DNA of 64,000 nucleotides from Hyphomicrobiaceae bacterium (GCA_030655135.1 JAURWC010000075.1:111001-175000); one strand, 5' to 3'. Numbered from the stretch's first letter, positions 26,536 to 36,375 are shown. Translations and numbers: made by a program. The notes: a model not told the origin generated them from the letters alone.

Positions 26536-29500
26536 CTACGCCGCCACCGGCAGCATCCCGGCCGCGTGCGGCTGTGGCGCGTCCTGCGGCGGCTTGATGC
26601 GGAACCAGGCCACGTACAGCGCCGGCAGGAATACCAGGGTCAGCAGCGTCGCCACCACCAGCCCGCCCATCACCGCGTAGGCCATCGGCCCCCAGAACAC
26701 CGTCGGCGCGATCGGAATCATGCCCAGGATCGCCGCCGACGCCGTCAGCAGGATGGGCCGCAGACGATGCTCCGTTGCCCAGATCACTGCGTCCCACGGT
26801 GCCTGGCCCGAGGCGATCTGCGTATCGATCTGGTCGATCAGGATGACGGAGTTGCGGATCACCATGCCCGTCAGCGAGATGATGCCAAGGATCGCCACGA
26901 ACCCCATCGGCGCGCCCGACAGCAGCAACGCGGCCGCCACGCCGATGATCGCCAGCGGCGCCGTCGACAGCACCAGGAACAGCCGCTGGAAACTCTGCAG
27001 CTGCACCATCAGGATCGTGATCATCAGGAACAGCATCACCGGGAACACGGCAAAGATGCTGCCTTGTGCCTTGCCGCTGTCCTCCACCGTGCCGCCCGCC
27101 GTCACTGCATAGCCCGGCGGCAGTTTGGCCTGGAACGCAGCAATCTGGTCATGCATTGCCTTGACCACGGTTGCCGCTTCGATGCCCGGCACAAGATCTG
27201 CCTGCACCGTCAGCGTCGGCAACCTTTGCCGCCGCCAGATCAGCGGCGGCTCCAGCCCGTACGATATCGTCGCCACCTGTGACAGCGGCACGCCGCGCCC
27301 GTTCGAGCTGCCGATCGTCAAGTTGCGCAACGTCTCCAGTTGCGCGCGCTCTTCCGGCAGCGCACGCGCCACGACGTCGATCAGATAGATGCCGTCGCGC
27401 AGCTGCGTGATCGTGCGTCCCGACAGGATGGAGTTGATGTTGTCGGCCAGTGCCTGCGAGCTGATGCCGAGCTGCCGCGCGCGATCCTGGTCGACGTTGA
27501 TGCGCAGCACCTTCGAGGGTTCGTTCCAGTCGAAGTTGATGTTGCGCGTATTGACGTTGGCACCGAGCAACCGCGCGAATTCGTGCGACACGTCGCGCAC
27601 CTTGGCCTCATCCGGGCCGCTGATGCGGAACTTCAGCGGCCAGCCTACCGGCGGCCCCAGCTCCAGCGCGCTGACGCGCGTCAGGATGGAATCGAAGTCC
27701 TTCGCCAGCGCCGCCTCCAGCCGCTTCTGCACGGCCGGCCGCTCCTCGAAGCTCTTCGTCACCACCACTGCCTGCGCGAAGAAGTCGTTCGCCAGCTGCG
27801 CGTCAAGCGGCAGGTAGAAGCGAATCGCTCCGCTGCCGACATAGAACGTCCAGTGGTCGATGCCGGGATCGTCCTTGAACACCGCCTCGAGCCGCTTCAC
27901 CGTATCGCCGGTTGCATTGAGCGACGCACCTTGCGGGAGCGTTAGATTGACTAGCAGCTCCGGGCGGTCGGAAGCAGGAAAGAACTGGTTCTGCACCAAT
28001 CGCATGCCAGCCAGAGAGAGCACGAACAGCGCAACCGTGCCCGCGATCACGAAATACTTCGCCCGCAGCACGCGATCAAGGAAGCCATGAAACCAGCGCG
28101 CGAAGCGCGTCGGCTCATGCCCGCCGTGCGCGGCGATGTTGGTCGACAGCAGCGCCACGCCCGTCAGCGGCGTGAACAGCACGGCCACGAACCACGACGC
28201 CACCAGCGCAATGCCCACCACCGCGAACAGCGTGAAGCAGTACTCGCCCGCCCCGCTCTTGGCGAAGCCCACGGGAACGAAGCCGGCGATCGTCACCAGC
28301 GTGCCCGTCAGCATGGGAAAGGCCGTCGACGTATAGGCGAACGTCGCCGCCGAGACCTTGTCCGCCCCTTCTTCCAGCTTCTTGATCATCATCTCGACGG
28401 CGATCATCGCGTCGTCGACCAGCAGGCCGAGCGCGATGATAAGCGCGCCGAGCGAGATGCGCTGCAGGCTGATGCCGGCCAGCTCCATGACCACGAACAC
28501 GATTGCCAGCACCAGCGGAATGGCGATCGCCACCACGATGCCTGGCCGCCAGCCGAGACTGAGGAAGCTCACCGCCAGCACGATGGCCACCGCCTCCATC
28601 AGCGTCTTGGTGAACTCGCCGACGGCTTCCTTCACCACGTGCGGCTGGTCTGCGGCCAAGTGCGGGGTCACGCCGATCGGCAGGTTGTCCGTCAGCTGCG
28701 CCATGCGCGCTTTAACGTTGGTGCCGAGCGCCAACGCATCACCGTTCGGCACCATCGAGATCGCCAGCCCGATCGCGGGCTGGCCGTTGTAGCGAAACAT
28801 CGGCGCCGGCGGATCGATGTAGGCTCGCCGCACCGTTGCGATGTCGCTCAGCCGGAAGAACCGCCCGTTGGCACGGAAGTTCACCTCCTTCAGGCTCTGC
28901 TCGTCGGTGAACGCGCCAGAAACACGGATCGCGATCTTCTCCGGCCCCGCATTGACGACACCGCTCGCCTGAATGGAGTTCTGCGTTTGTAGAGATTGCG
29001 CCAGCGCGTTGGGGTCGACGCCCAGTCCCGCCAACTGCTGCGTCGAGAACTCGAGATATATCTTTTCGTCCTGCACGCCCACCATGTCGATCTTGGCGAC
29101 ATCGGGCGTGCGCAGCAGCTCCGCGCGCGTGCTCTCCACGTAGTCGCGCAGCTCGCGATGCGAGAACCCGTCGGACGTGAAGGCGTAGATCAGCGAATAC
29201 GTATCGCCGAACTCGTCGTTGAAGAACGGCCCAACCGTGTTGGACGGCAGGTTCTGCTTGATGTCGCCGACTTTCTTGCGCACCTGGTACCAGATGTCCG
29301 GCACGGCGCTGGCGGGCGTGGAATCCTTCAGCGTCACGAACACCACGGACTCGCCGGGCTTCGTATAGCTGCGCACATAATCGAGGTGCGGCGTCTCTTC
29401 CAGCTTCTTCTCGATGCGGTCGGTGATCTGCTCCACCGTCTCCGCCGTCGTCGCGCCAGGCCACAGCGTCTTCACCACCATCACCTTGATCGTGAATGGC

Positions 29501-29622
29501 GGGTCTTCCTCGCGGCCCAGCCGCGAGTACGAGAACGCGCCGGCAATCGCGATCACGAGCATCAGGTAGACGACGAAGCTCTTGTGATCGAGGGCCCAGC
29601 GGGAAAGATTGAAGCTGCTCAT
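26536..29622 (-). CDS. RND-family efflux transporter, inner-membrane pump
   Basis: 1028 residues of the AcrB/MdtB-like (hydrophobe/amphiphile efflux) family. It exports drugs or other small molecules using the proton gradient. N-terminus FVVYLMLVIAIAGAFSYSRL is TM1; porter-domain blocks include GREEDPPFTIKVMVVKTLWP and IDPPAPMFRYNGQPAIGLAI. TM4 carries the proton-relay aspartates in LGLLVDDAMIAVEMMI (about residue 402). Twelve TM segments are inferred from the hydrophobic blocks. The ATG at 29622 overlaps the adaptor stop (ATGA). No outer-membrane channel gene is adjacent. Substrate unknown. Confidence 0.93.
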   Translation of the reverse strand: MSSFNLSRWALDHKSFVVYLMLVIAIAGAFSYSRLGREEDPPFTIKVMVVKTLWPGATTAETVEQITDRIEKKLEETPHLDYVRSYTKPGESVVFVTLKDSTPASAVPDIWYQVRKKVGDIKQNLPSNTVGPFFNDEFGDTYSLIYAFTSDGFSHRELRDYVESTRAELLRTPDVAKIDMVGVQDEKIYLEFSTQQLAGLGVDPNALAQSLQTQNSIQASGVVNAGPEKIAIRVSGAFTDEQSLKEVNFRANGRFFRLSDIATVRRAYIDPPAPMFRYNGQPAIGLAISMVPNGDALALGTNVKARMAQLTDNLPIGVTPHLAADQPHVVKEAVGEFTKTLMEAVAIVLAVSFLSLGWRPGIVVAIAIPLVLAIVFVVMELAGISLQRISLGALIIALGLLVDDAMIAVEMMIKKLEEGADKVSAATFAYTSTAFPMLTGTLVTIAGFVPVGFAKSGAGEYCFTLFAVVGIALVASWFVAVLFTPLTGVALLSTNIAAHGGHEPTRFARWFHGFLDRVLRAKYFVIAGTVALFVLSLAGMRLVQNQFFPASDRPELLVNLTLPQGASLNATGDTVKRLEAVFKDDPGIDHWTFYVGSGAIRFYLPLDAQLANDFFAQAVVVTKSFEERPAVQKRLEAALAKDFDSILTRVSALELGPPVGWPLKFRISGPDEAKVRDVSHEFARLLGANVNTRNINFDWNEPSKVLRINVDQDRARQLGISSQALADNINSILSGRTITQLRDGIYLIDVVARALPEERAQLETLRNLTIGSSNGRGVPLSQVATISYGLEPPLIWRRQRLPTLTVQADLVPGIEAATVVKAMHDQIAAFQAKLPPGYAVTAGGTVEDSGKAQGSIFAVFPVMLFLMITILMVQLQSFQRLFLVLSTAPLAIIGVAAALLLSGAPMGFVAILGIISLTGMVIRNSVILIDQIDTQIASGQAPWDAVIWATEHRLRPILLTASAAILGMIPIAPTVFWGPMAYAVMGGLVVATLLTLVFLPALYVAWFRIKPPQDAPQPHAAGMLPVAA

Positions 29623-30698
29623 TGCTGCGCGCTCTCGATGAGCCGCACGGCCTGCCCCTCGACAAGCTGGTTGACGCCCGCCGTCACGACCACGTCGCCC
29701 TTGCCCAAGCCGCTGGCGATCACGGCGCGATCGGCCTCGTAGCGCGAAAGCTCCACGCGCTTCAGTTCCACGGTCGAGGTTCCGCTTTCGAAGAGCCAGA
29801 CGGCTGGCTGGCCCGCCTTGTCGAAGATGGCGCTCAGCGGCAGCACAACGACCGGCGCCGTCTCCAGCTTCAGCCGCCCGACGACGCTCATGCCCAGCCG
29901 CAGGTTATCCGGCGGATCCTTCAGCGCGACCTTGACGGTGTAGGTGCGCGTCACCGGGTCGGCGACGGGGGAGACCTCGCGCACCATGCCATCGGCCTTC
30001 AGGCCGGGGTTTGAGAGCACCGAAACGCTCACCTCCGGTGTCTTCGCCGGTGCGTTACGGAAGGCCGCCTCCGAAATCGAGAACACGGCATCTTTTTCTT
30101 CCGGCCGCGCCAGGCGCACGATCATCTGGCCACTGTTGACCACCTGACCCGCCTCCGCACCCACCGCGGTGATCACGCCGTTGGTGTCCGCTTTCAGCGA
30201 CGTATAGTTCAGCTGGTCGCGCGTCAGGTCCAGGTTGGCCTTCGACGATGTCAGGCGCGATTCCGCCGCCCTCAAGCCGCGCAGCGCCGAGTCGTAGTTG
30301 GATTGCGAGGTGTAGCCGTCCTTGACAAGCTTGGCCTGGCGGCTCTCCGTGCCTTGCGCTTCCGTCAGCGAGGCCTCGGCCGATGCTACATCAGCTTCCG
30401 CTGAGCGTAGCCGGTTCTCGTAGTCCTGTACGTCGAGCGTCGCGAGAACGTCGCCGGCCTTGACCGAGACGCCAACGTCCACCGTGCGTGATTGCACTTT
30501 GCCGGCCACCCGGAACGACAAATCGCTTTCGTACCGCGCCTTGATCTCGCCCACGGCCTGCCGGTCGTCGTCCACGGGTGCCGGATTGACGATCATCGTG
30601 CGAACTGGCCGGACTTCAGCTTTCTTCTCAACTTTTTCGTCGCCGCACCCGGAGATAATCGCCGTAGCCATAAGGCCAGCCGCAAGAAGCGCGCGCAT
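29619..30698 (-). CDS. RND efflux periplasmic adaptor lipoprotein
   Basis: 359 residues of the membrane-fusion (HlyD/AcrA-like) family linking the pump to an outer-membrane channel. The lipobox is AIISGC, so the mature protein is lipid-anchored. Then come the barrel-sandwich half GKVQSRTVDVGVSVKAGDVL, a coiled-coil hairpin (about residues 85-150) and the second half DTNGVITAVGAEAGQVVNSG. The ATG at 30698 is preferred since it begins the signal peptide and has GGCGGA upstream; ATG 30719 is an alternative. First gene of a two-gene operon. Confidence 0.92.
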   Translation of the reverse strand: MRALLAAGLMATAIISGCGDEKVEKKAEVRPVRTMIVNPAPVDDDRQAVGEIKARYESDLSFRVAGKVQSRTVDVGVSVKAGDVLATLDVQDYENRLRSAEADVASAEASLTEAQGTESRQAKLVKDGYTSQSNYDSALRGLRAAESRLTSSKANLDLTRDQLNYTSLKADTNGVITAVGAEAGQVVNSGQMIVRLARPEEKDAVFSISEAAFRNAPAKTPEVSVSVLSNPGLKADGMVREVSPVADPVTRTYTVKVALKDPPDNLRLGMSVVGRLKLETAPVVVLPLSAIFDKAGQPAVWLFESGTSTVELKRVELSRYEADRAVIASGLGKGDVVVTAGVNQLVEGQAVRLIESAQQ

Positions 30699-30730
30699 GA
30701 TGTCCGCCCTGAAAAGCAATGGATCTAAGT

Positions 30731-30749
30731 TGACGTATACGTAAAGTCA
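30731..30749. promoter_or_regulatory. Palindromic site upstream of the efflux operon
   Basis: TGACGTATACGTAAAGTCA lies just upstream of the adaptor gene. It contains the perfect palindrome ACGTATACGT and outer TGAC/GTCA ends. Efflux operons are usually controlled by TetR-type repressors binding such sites; no regulator gene is adjacent, so this is inference from position and symmetry. Confidence 0.4.
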
Positions 30750-30803
30750 GCGCCGCCGTCAAAGGCGCACGTGCAGCGATTGGAGACATAAACTGTCGCG
30801 CAG

Positions 30804-31802
30804 TTATACCGCGCGGCGCAACAGTTCATGCTCTCCGCCGCTGAGATGCGACAGGACAGCTTCGGCCATCACCGGTGCCAGCAGGAAGCCGTGCCGCCAC
30901 GCGCCGTTCACCGCGATCCGTGTGCCGCGGCGGCTGACGACGGCACGCGGAACGTTGTCGGCAAACGACGGTCGCAGGCCCGCCGCGGACTCGATCAGCT
31001 GCGCCTCGCCGAATGCCGGATGCAGCGCGTAGGCAAGCCCAAGCAACTCCAGCGCCGAGCGTACGCTAACAGGCCCCGTGTCTTCGCTCTCGATCAGCGT
31101 CGCACCGATCAGAAACACGCCGTCGCTCCAGGGCACCACGTACAGCGTTTGGCGTGGATGCAGCAGGTGAATGGACCGGCTGAAGTGCACTTCCTGCGTC
31201 CGCACCAGAAAGCGCTCGCCACGCACGCCGCGCAGATCGGGCAGCGCCTCGCGCGCGCCCATGCCACGGCAGTCGATCACCAGATCGTCGCTGTCATCCT
31301 CGTGCCAGGGTGTGCCAAGCATGACCTCGACACCGGCCTCGCGCGCCGCAGCGAGCAGGAACGCCAGCGCCCGCGGCGTCTCCATGTGCGCCTCCTCAGC
31401 ATAGTGTAGTCCCGCCGAGAAGCGGCCGGCGATGTCCGGCTCCAACTCCGCCAGCGCATTCCCCTCGACCAAGGTGTGCCGCTCCGTCATGCGCGCAAAT
31501 CGCGTGAGCTCGCCCTTGTCACGCGCATTCGCCAGCACCAGGCTGCCCCGCGTGACAAGGCCGGGATAAGCGGCTCGCCACAGCGCGACGCCCCGCCGCC
31601 CTAGCTCGCGCACGATTGCGGGTGACGCCTCGCCCTCGCAATCCGGCAGCAACATTGCGCCCGCCAGCCGGCTCGACGCGGCGGTGAACGGCTCCACAGA
31701 GGCTTCCAGCAGGCGAACACGATGCCCCGCTTTCGCCAGCGACAACGCCTGCCACAAGCCGAATACGCCGGCGCCAGCAACGATGATGGTTCGCGATGTC
31801 AC
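30804..31802 (-). CDS. FAD-dependent amine/amino-acid oxidase (DAO family, ThiO-like)
   Basis: 332 residues. N-terminal Rossmann FAD motif IIVAGAGVFGLWQALSLAKA, then SRLAGAMLLPDCEGE, DLVIDCRGMGAREALPDLRG and the C-terminal FAD loop SAAGLRPSFADNVP with GAWRHGFLLAPVMAE. This layout is that of glycine oxidase/ThiO and D-amino-acid oxidases. No thiamine genes are nearby, so ThiO itself is only one option. The start is the GTG at 31802, seven bases after GATGTGAG; a GTG at 31814 would leave almost no spacing to a ribosome-binding site. Confidence 0.8.
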   Translation of the reverse strand: MTSRTIIVAGAGVFGLWQALSLAKAGHRVRLLEASVEPFTAASSRLAGAMLLPDCEGEASPAIVRELGRRGVALWRAAYPGLVTRGSLVLANARDKGELTRFARMTERHTLVEGNALAELEPDIAGRFSAGLHYAEEAHMETPRALAFLLAAAREAGVEVMLGTPWHEDDSDDLVIDCRGMGAREALPDLRGVRGERFLVRTQEVHFSRSIHLLHPRQTLYVVPWSDGVFLIGATLIESEDTGPVSVRSALELLGLAYALHPAFGEAQLIESAAGLRPSFADNVPRAVVSRRGTRIAVNGAWRHGFLLAPVMAEAVLSHLSGGEHELLRRAV

Positions 31803-31878
31803 GTAAAGTCTCACATCCTATATTTGTGAATCCCCCCGCCTCGCACGGGAAGGAAGTCACCGGCGCATCGCTAGCGGA

Positions 31879-33705
31879 TCAAAACCCCAAAGCCGCACCT
31901 TCGCGGCGGGGATCGGCACCGCCCTCCAGCTTGCCGTCTCGCCGCACGACAATGTGCGTGCCGGAATTCATCAGCCCGAAATCGACGTTCTGACCGTAGC
32001 CCACCATCGACAGCGCCGGGCCAATCGCGCGCCAACCGATCTCGAGCTGAAACGATTTGCCCTGGCTGCCGAAATTGATCAGGGCCGTCGCCGCCTGCGC
32101 GTCATACTGCCAGTCCAACAGGGCGACGAGCGATTTCACGACATAGAGAATGATGCTCGGCCCGCCGGGTGATCCAAGCACGGCGAAAATCTTGCCGTCG
32201 GGTCCGAACACGATCGTCGGCGCCATCGAGCTGCGCGGCCGTTTGCCCGCCTCGACGCGGTTGGCGATGGCGGCACCGCTTTTGTCGGACGGCGTGAACG
32301 AGAAGTCCGTCAGCTGGTTGTTGAGTAGAAAGCCGCCCGCGAACAGTCCTGAACCGAACGCCCCCTCGATCGTCGTCGTCATGGAGACGGCGTTGCCCTC
32401 TGCGTCGATGACGGAGAGATGGCTCGTGCCTGCACGCTCCAGCGTGGCGTCGGCGCCGAACGCGTGCTTCTCCCACCCGGGGGGCTCGCCGGGTCGCGCG
32501 TCCGTCATGGCCGCATCGGGATTGATCAGGCCGCGCCGCTGCGACAGATAGCTGTCGTCGGTCAGCCCCGCGGGCACGGCGACGAAATCCGGGTCGGCGA
32601 TATAGCGGTCGCGGTCCGCGTAAGCCAGCTTCTCCGCCTCTGCGATCAGGTGCAACGCTTTGCCGCTCATCGCCGCGCCAGGGCCGGATCCAATGTCGAA
32701 GCCTTCGATAAGCTCCAGCGTCTGCGCGACTGTGACGCCGCCAGACGACGGCGGCCCCATCCCGCACACCTTGTAGACCCGATAGCCGATGCAGACCGGC
32801 ACTCTCTCCTTCACGGCATAGCCGCGGAGATCGGCCGCCGTCATGTCGCCCGCCGCATTCGGCGCCTTTGCCGACGCGGCCACGATCGCGGCGGCGACCG
32901 GCCCATCATAGAAGCCTTGCGCACCGTTTGCCGCTAGTCGCTCCAGCGTTGCCGCGTAGTCCGGATTGATCAGGACGTCGCCGCTCGATACCGAACGGCC
33001 GCCGGGGAAGAAGTAGCGCCGCGCATTGTCGTCGAATACCGACGGCCCCACCCACTTCAACAGCAGGCTGAGGCGCGGCGTAACGGTAAACCCGTTCTTT
33101 GCCAGTTTGATCGCCGGCTTGAACAGGTCCGCCCAGGGCAGCTTGCCGTGCGCCTTATGCGCGGTTTCCATCAGCCGCACGACGCCCGGAACACCAACGC
33201 TGAGGCCCGACTGCACGGCTTTATCGAACCGCATCGGCTTGCCGTCTTTGAAAAAGCGGTCCGGCTTTGCCGCCGCCGGCGCCGTCTCGCGCCCATCGTA
33301 GCTGGTGAGTGCCTTGCGGCCTTCATCCCAGTGGACGATGAAAGCCCCACCGCCCAGCCCGGAGGACTGCGGTTCGACCAACCCCAGGACCAGCTGAGCC
33401 GCGATCGCCGCATCCACAGCCGACCCGCCTGCCCGCAGCACATCTCGTCCCGCCTCGGAGGCCAGCACCGACGCCGAAGAAATCATGGCCTGCGACGCTA
33501 TGGCCGCAGCGGTCTTGGATGCGTTCCCGGTTGCGGTCTCGGGAGAATCTTGCGTTCGCTGCGCTGCAGCAAATGAGCTTGTTGCGAGGATGAGAAACAG
33601 ACAGGCGACCGCCACCTGCAAAGCGCGAATAGCTCTGCCGCGCACGGCTCTTCCGGGCCGCTCGCTCAGCGGAAAGATCTCTGAAAACTCAGCATAATTC
33701 GGCAT
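31879..33705 (-). CDS. ggt: Gamma-glutamyltransferase
   Basis: 608 residues. A periplasmic Ntn hydrolase that cleaves glutathione and transfers the gamma-glutamyl group; it self-cleaves into two subunits. A hydrophobic signal (LQVAVACLFLILATSSFAAA) is followed by the large-subunit block GGSAVDAAIAAQLVLGLVEP and SSGLGGGAFIVHW. The processing/catalytic threonine is in GTSHLSVIDAEGNAV (about residue 427), followed by GSGLFAGGFLLNNQLTDFSF and KRPRSSMAPTIV. All family blocks are present and unbroken. The ATG at 33705 leaves a rather long positively charged pre-region before the signal. Confidence 0.94.
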   Translation of the reverse strand: MPNYAEFSEIFPLSERPGRAVRGRAIRALQVAVACLFLILATSSFAAAQRTQDSPETATGNASKTAAAIASQAMISSASVLASEAGRDVLRAGGSAVDAAIAAQLVLGLVEPQSSGLGGGAFIVHWDEGRKALTSYDGRETAPAAAKPDRFFKDGKPMRFDKAVQSGLSVGVPGVVRLMETAHKAHGKLPWADLFKPAIKLAKNGFTVTPRLSLLLKWVGPSVFDDNARRYFFPGGRSVSSGDVLINPDYAATLERLAANGAQGFYDGPVAAAIVAASAKAPNAAGDMTAADLRGYAVKERVPVCIGYRVYKVCGMGPPSSGGVTVAQTLELIEGFDIGSGPGAAMSGKALHLIAEAEKLAYADRDRYIADPDFVAVPAGLTDDSYLSQRRGLINPDAAMTDARPGEPPGWEKHAFGADATLERAGTSHLSVIDAEGNAVSMTTTIEGAFGSGLFAGGFLLNNQLTDFSFTPSDKSGAAIANRVEAGKRPRSSMAPTIVFGPDGKIFAVLGSPGGPSIILYVVKSLVALLDWQYDAQAATALINFGSQGKSFQLEIGWRAIGPALSMVGYGQNVDFGLMNSGTHIVVRRDGKLEGGADPRREGAALGF

Positions 33706-34385
33706 GCGCCAATTATAGGCTGGCCGCGCGACATGGACTAGGCTCTCCGGCTCCGGAACGGCAGGGGGATGCCGTTCCGGACCGGGTTGCCGATCGCGCG
33801 CCTACAAACGCGAACAAACGCCGCGCATCTCAAGAACATCAAGCAATTCAAGGCGCAAGCCGGAGCGGGGGAGCTCTCAGGGGCGGTTGCTTCGCCATGA
33901 AATGCCCTGTCGATGTTCTGTGTTTGTTCTTAATCCCATTTTCGACCTTCGTCAAGCTTCGGCACGAGCCGCTTCAGTTGCGAAAAATCCGCCTGTCCAA
34001 GCGCGCGCTGCCACTGTTGCCGGCGCTCCACAGCCTGAGAAAATGAGTAGAATCTCGCTTGGTCGTCTGAGGGTTAGCGACAACGCTCCGGTAAAGGTTG
34101 ACCCCCCCAGGCCGTCCCAATCTTCGGCCTTCCGCACAACTTCCTCAGCCTTCGCAACACGGCTTATCCACAGCTTGGTGATGTCTTGTTAGCGCGTTGG
34201 AACTAAGACAGGGTCATATCGTTCAGCGACTGTGGCCTTGCTGCTCTGCCGCAAGACACACCTCTGGGCTATACCGATCACACATCACGATGACGCGTTC
34301 GCGACGATCTCGCGACATGAGGGGTCTTGTGCGGGTGACGGGGTCACCAATACAAGACAGATGCACTAATGCGGAGTGCTTGACG
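33706..34385. other. 680-base gap without a convincing gene
   Basis: Lies between divergently transcribed ggt and the L,D-transpeptidase gene. A plus-strand frame at 33887-34192 has no ribosome-binding site and no protein-like composition. A single perfect DnaA-box-like TTATCCACA lies at 34164-34172, and GTGCGGGTGACGGGGTCACC at 34330 gives a short GGTGAC/GTCACC-type symmetry. Base composition falls toward AT near 34200-34380, consistent with a promoter region for the transpeptidase. Confidence 0.5.
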
Positions 34386-35300
34386 ATGCTCGTTAACGTT
34401 TCTTTGTTCCGGTCGGCAATTGCCGGCGTTGCCGCCATTGCTGCAACTGCTTCATTCACGGCTCAAGCCCAAGCTCAGGATCTCATCGATTTCCTGTGGG
34501 GTGGCGGCGAAGAATGGGGTGGCGGCCGTCAGACGGTAACGTTTGATCCTCAATATCGCGCCGGCCAAGTCATCGTCAGCTTTGGCGATCGCCGCCTTTA
34601 TCTTATCGAAAAGGCCGGCACTGCCGTCAGCTATCCGATCGCCGCACCGCGCGAGCAGAGCCGCTGGCAGGGCAAGACGACGGTGACCATGAAGAAGGAA
34701 AATCCTTCTTGGACGCCGACGCCGGAAATGTTCAGGGAGAATCCGAAGCTTCCAAGCTGGGTTCCCGGCGGTCACCCGATGAACCCGCTGGGTGTTCGCG
34801 CGCTGTATCTCGGCTCGAGCACGTACCGCATCCACGGCACCGATGCGCCCTGGACCATCGGTCAGGCCGTATCGAAGGGCTGCATCCGTATGTATAACGA
34901 AGACGTGCTGGATCTGTATCCGCGCGTTCCTGTCGGCACGCGCGTGACGGTGACGTGGGAACGGTTCAAGACGTCCGCTGCGTCGACGGAGATCTCTCGT
35001 CTCGAAGGCACGAACCATAAAGCCTCGGCAATGCCGAAGAACTATGGCTCGTCTGCCAACAGCGAACCCACGCCGGTCGCCGAGACGGCTGCTGTCGACC
35101 AAGAGCCGGTCGTCGTCGAAGGTCCTGCTGTCGAAGCCAAGGATGAGCCGACGATCAAGACGCCCGCTCCCAAGGCCGCAGCTGTTCAGGAAAACTACGA
35201 CGACGAAGGCTACCTGGTCGACAACACCGGCGGCAGCAAGCGCGTCACCAAGATTGGCCGCAAGCCGCTCGTGACCCGCACGTCGGCCTCGGCAGAATAA
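34386..35300 (+). CDS. L,D-transpeptidase (YkuD family)
   Basis: 304 residues. Makes 3-3 peptidoglycan cross-links or attaches proteins to the wall, in the periplasm. Signal peptide (AGVAAIAATASFTAQAQAQ), then the YkuD domain: QVIVSFGDRRLYLIEKAGTA, NPLGVRALYLGSSTYRIHGT and the catalytic motif QAVSKGCIRMYNEDVLDLY with the cysteine at about residue 166 and the histidine in RIHGT. The last 100 residues are a low-complexity acidic/proline tail. ATG at 34386; longer upstream readings lack support. Ends in a clear terminator. Confidence 0.93.
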   Translation: MLVNVSLFRSAIAGVAAIAATASFTAQAQAQDLIDFLWGGGEEWGGGRQTVTFDPQYRAGQVIVSFGDRRLYLIEKAGTAVSYPIAAPREQSRWQGKTTVTMKKENPSWTPTPEMFRENPKLPSWVPGGHPMNPLGVRALYLGSSTYRIHGTDAPWTIGQAVSKGCIRMYNEDVLDLYPRVPVGTRVTVTWERFKTSAASTEISRLEGTNHKASAMPKNYGSSANSEPTPVAETAAVDQEPVVVEGPAVEAKDEPTIKTPAPKAAAVQENYDDEGYLVDNTGGSKRVTKIGRKPLVTRTSASAE

Positions 35301-35326
35301 AAGTCAGCTTGCACTGCGAAATTCTA

Positions 35327-35354
35327 AAGCCGGCCCGAAAGGCGCCGGCTTTTT
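35327..35354 (+). terminator. Rho-independent terminator of the L,D-transpeptidase gene
   Basis: Stem AGCCGGC (35328-35334), loop CCGAAAGGC, stem GCCGGCT (35344-35350) followed by TTTTT. It begins 27 bases after the stop codon. Confidence 0.88.
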
Positions 35355-35451
35355 CGTGCGCATTCGAGCTAAATTGATGCGTTAACGGACGGTTAGGGGT
35401 TTCGTACTTTGTTGGATGCTGGTGACTGCGATCAGGCAGAGGACGACGGCC

Positions 35452-36348
35452 ATGTTGGTAGGACTGGGCATCCGCAATGCCGCTTTGTCGCCGGTTCGGC
35501 AATTGGCCCCCCGTACTTCGCCCGACACAGGCCGCGAAGAAGGGGGCGGCCGGCAAAGTCCATTCCTGGGCAACGGCCACGATGACGGCGCGCCCTATCT
35601 TGAGCGCGCTACCCAGCTCAAGGAAATTCTGAAGCGCATCGAAGCGTCCAAGCCTGACATCGCAGCCGAGCGGCGGGACGCGGCCAAACAGAAGATCGAC
35701 GCCATCCGCAAACAGCTGCAAATGCTGCGCATGATGATGGCGAGCGATCCCGCGTCGACCGCGCGGCAAGCCGCCAGCCTGGCGCGGGAACTGGCTGCCG
35801 CAGTGAAGGAATACGCCGCCGCCGGTGGCACCGACGGAGGCGGCACGAGTGCGCCGTCGCCAGCAACCCGATCGACCCAACCCAATGTCGCTTCCGCAGC
35901 CGGCGCTGAGGCGCCCGCCGCCAACGCCGCAACCGCCGGCGAGCAGGAAGAAAGCGTGCCGGCGGCCGCTCCTCCGGCTTTGGCGATCGCTCCCGTCAAT
36001 GCGCACGCGTCATCCCAGGACGAGACGGCGGCGGACACAACGCAAGACACGGCGCAACATACCGACGCCCAAACCGGTGCGACGGCGGACGACAGGGGAC
36101 AGCGAGCAGAATCGACAGTCTCGGCCGCCGCATCGACGGCGGCCACCAAGCTGGCTGAGAAAATGAACCGGCAACGCGAGGACGACGATTTCGTCCAGCT
36201 GGCGCGGATGACCATGAGCGCGCTCAGGTCGCTGATGCGGCACGCGGTTGCCAATTTGTCTGGCAATGCCGGTACGGCAGCCCGTCACGACTCCGTGCAA
36301 GCCGAAACGGCTCTGCACACCGCCGAAGCCAGACTGCAAAGCATTTGA
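35452..36348 (+). CDS. Alanine-rich, partly coiled-coil protein of unknown function
   Basis: 298 residues, family not recognised, no signal peptide. Residues about 50-110 form a predicted coiled coil (ERATQLKEILKRIEASKPDI, AKQKIDAIRKQLQMLRMMMA). A long Ala/Thr/Pro/Gln low-complexity middle follows, and a second helical stretch at the end (DDDFVQLARMTMSALRSLMR). The ATG at 35452 with GAGG nine bases upstream is chosen; ATG 35416 is possible. Composition suggests a structural or export-associated protein, but no function is assigned. Confidence 0.6.
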   Translation: MLVGLGIRNAALSPVRQLAPRTSPDTGREEGGGRQSPFLGNGHDDGAPYLERATQLKEILKRIEASKPDIAAERRDAAKQKIDAIRKQLQMLRMMMASDPASTARQAASLARELAAAVKEYAAAGGTDGGGTSAPSPATRSTQPNVASAAGAEAPAANAATAGEQEESVPAAAPPALAIAPVNAHASSQDETAADTTQDTAQHTDAQTGATADDRGQRAESTVSAAASTAATKLAEKMNRQREDDDFVQLARMTMSALRSLMRHAVANLSGNAGTAARHDSVQAETALHTAEARLQSI

Positions 36349-36375
36349 GCGCGACCGTCTAGCCACGCAAATTGC

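Noticed and set aside
28087..28992. Plus-strand frame of 301 codons opposite the RND pump
   Set aside because: Histidine/arginine-rich antisense shadow; the pump gene is complete and intact.
31803..31878. Possible TPP riboswitch ahead of the ThiO-like gene
   Set aside because: The gap is short and lacks the conserved CTGAGA element and the second half of the fold.
34164..34172. Perfect DnaA-box-like TTATCCACA (another at 63953-63961)
   Set aside because: Single isolated copies, no cluster, no AT-rich unwinding region and no origin genes nearby; chance matches are expected.
33887..34192. 101-codon plus-strand frame in the ggt/L,D-transpeptidase gap
   Set aside because: No ribosome site, no signal or fold-like pattern, and composition like non-coding DNA.
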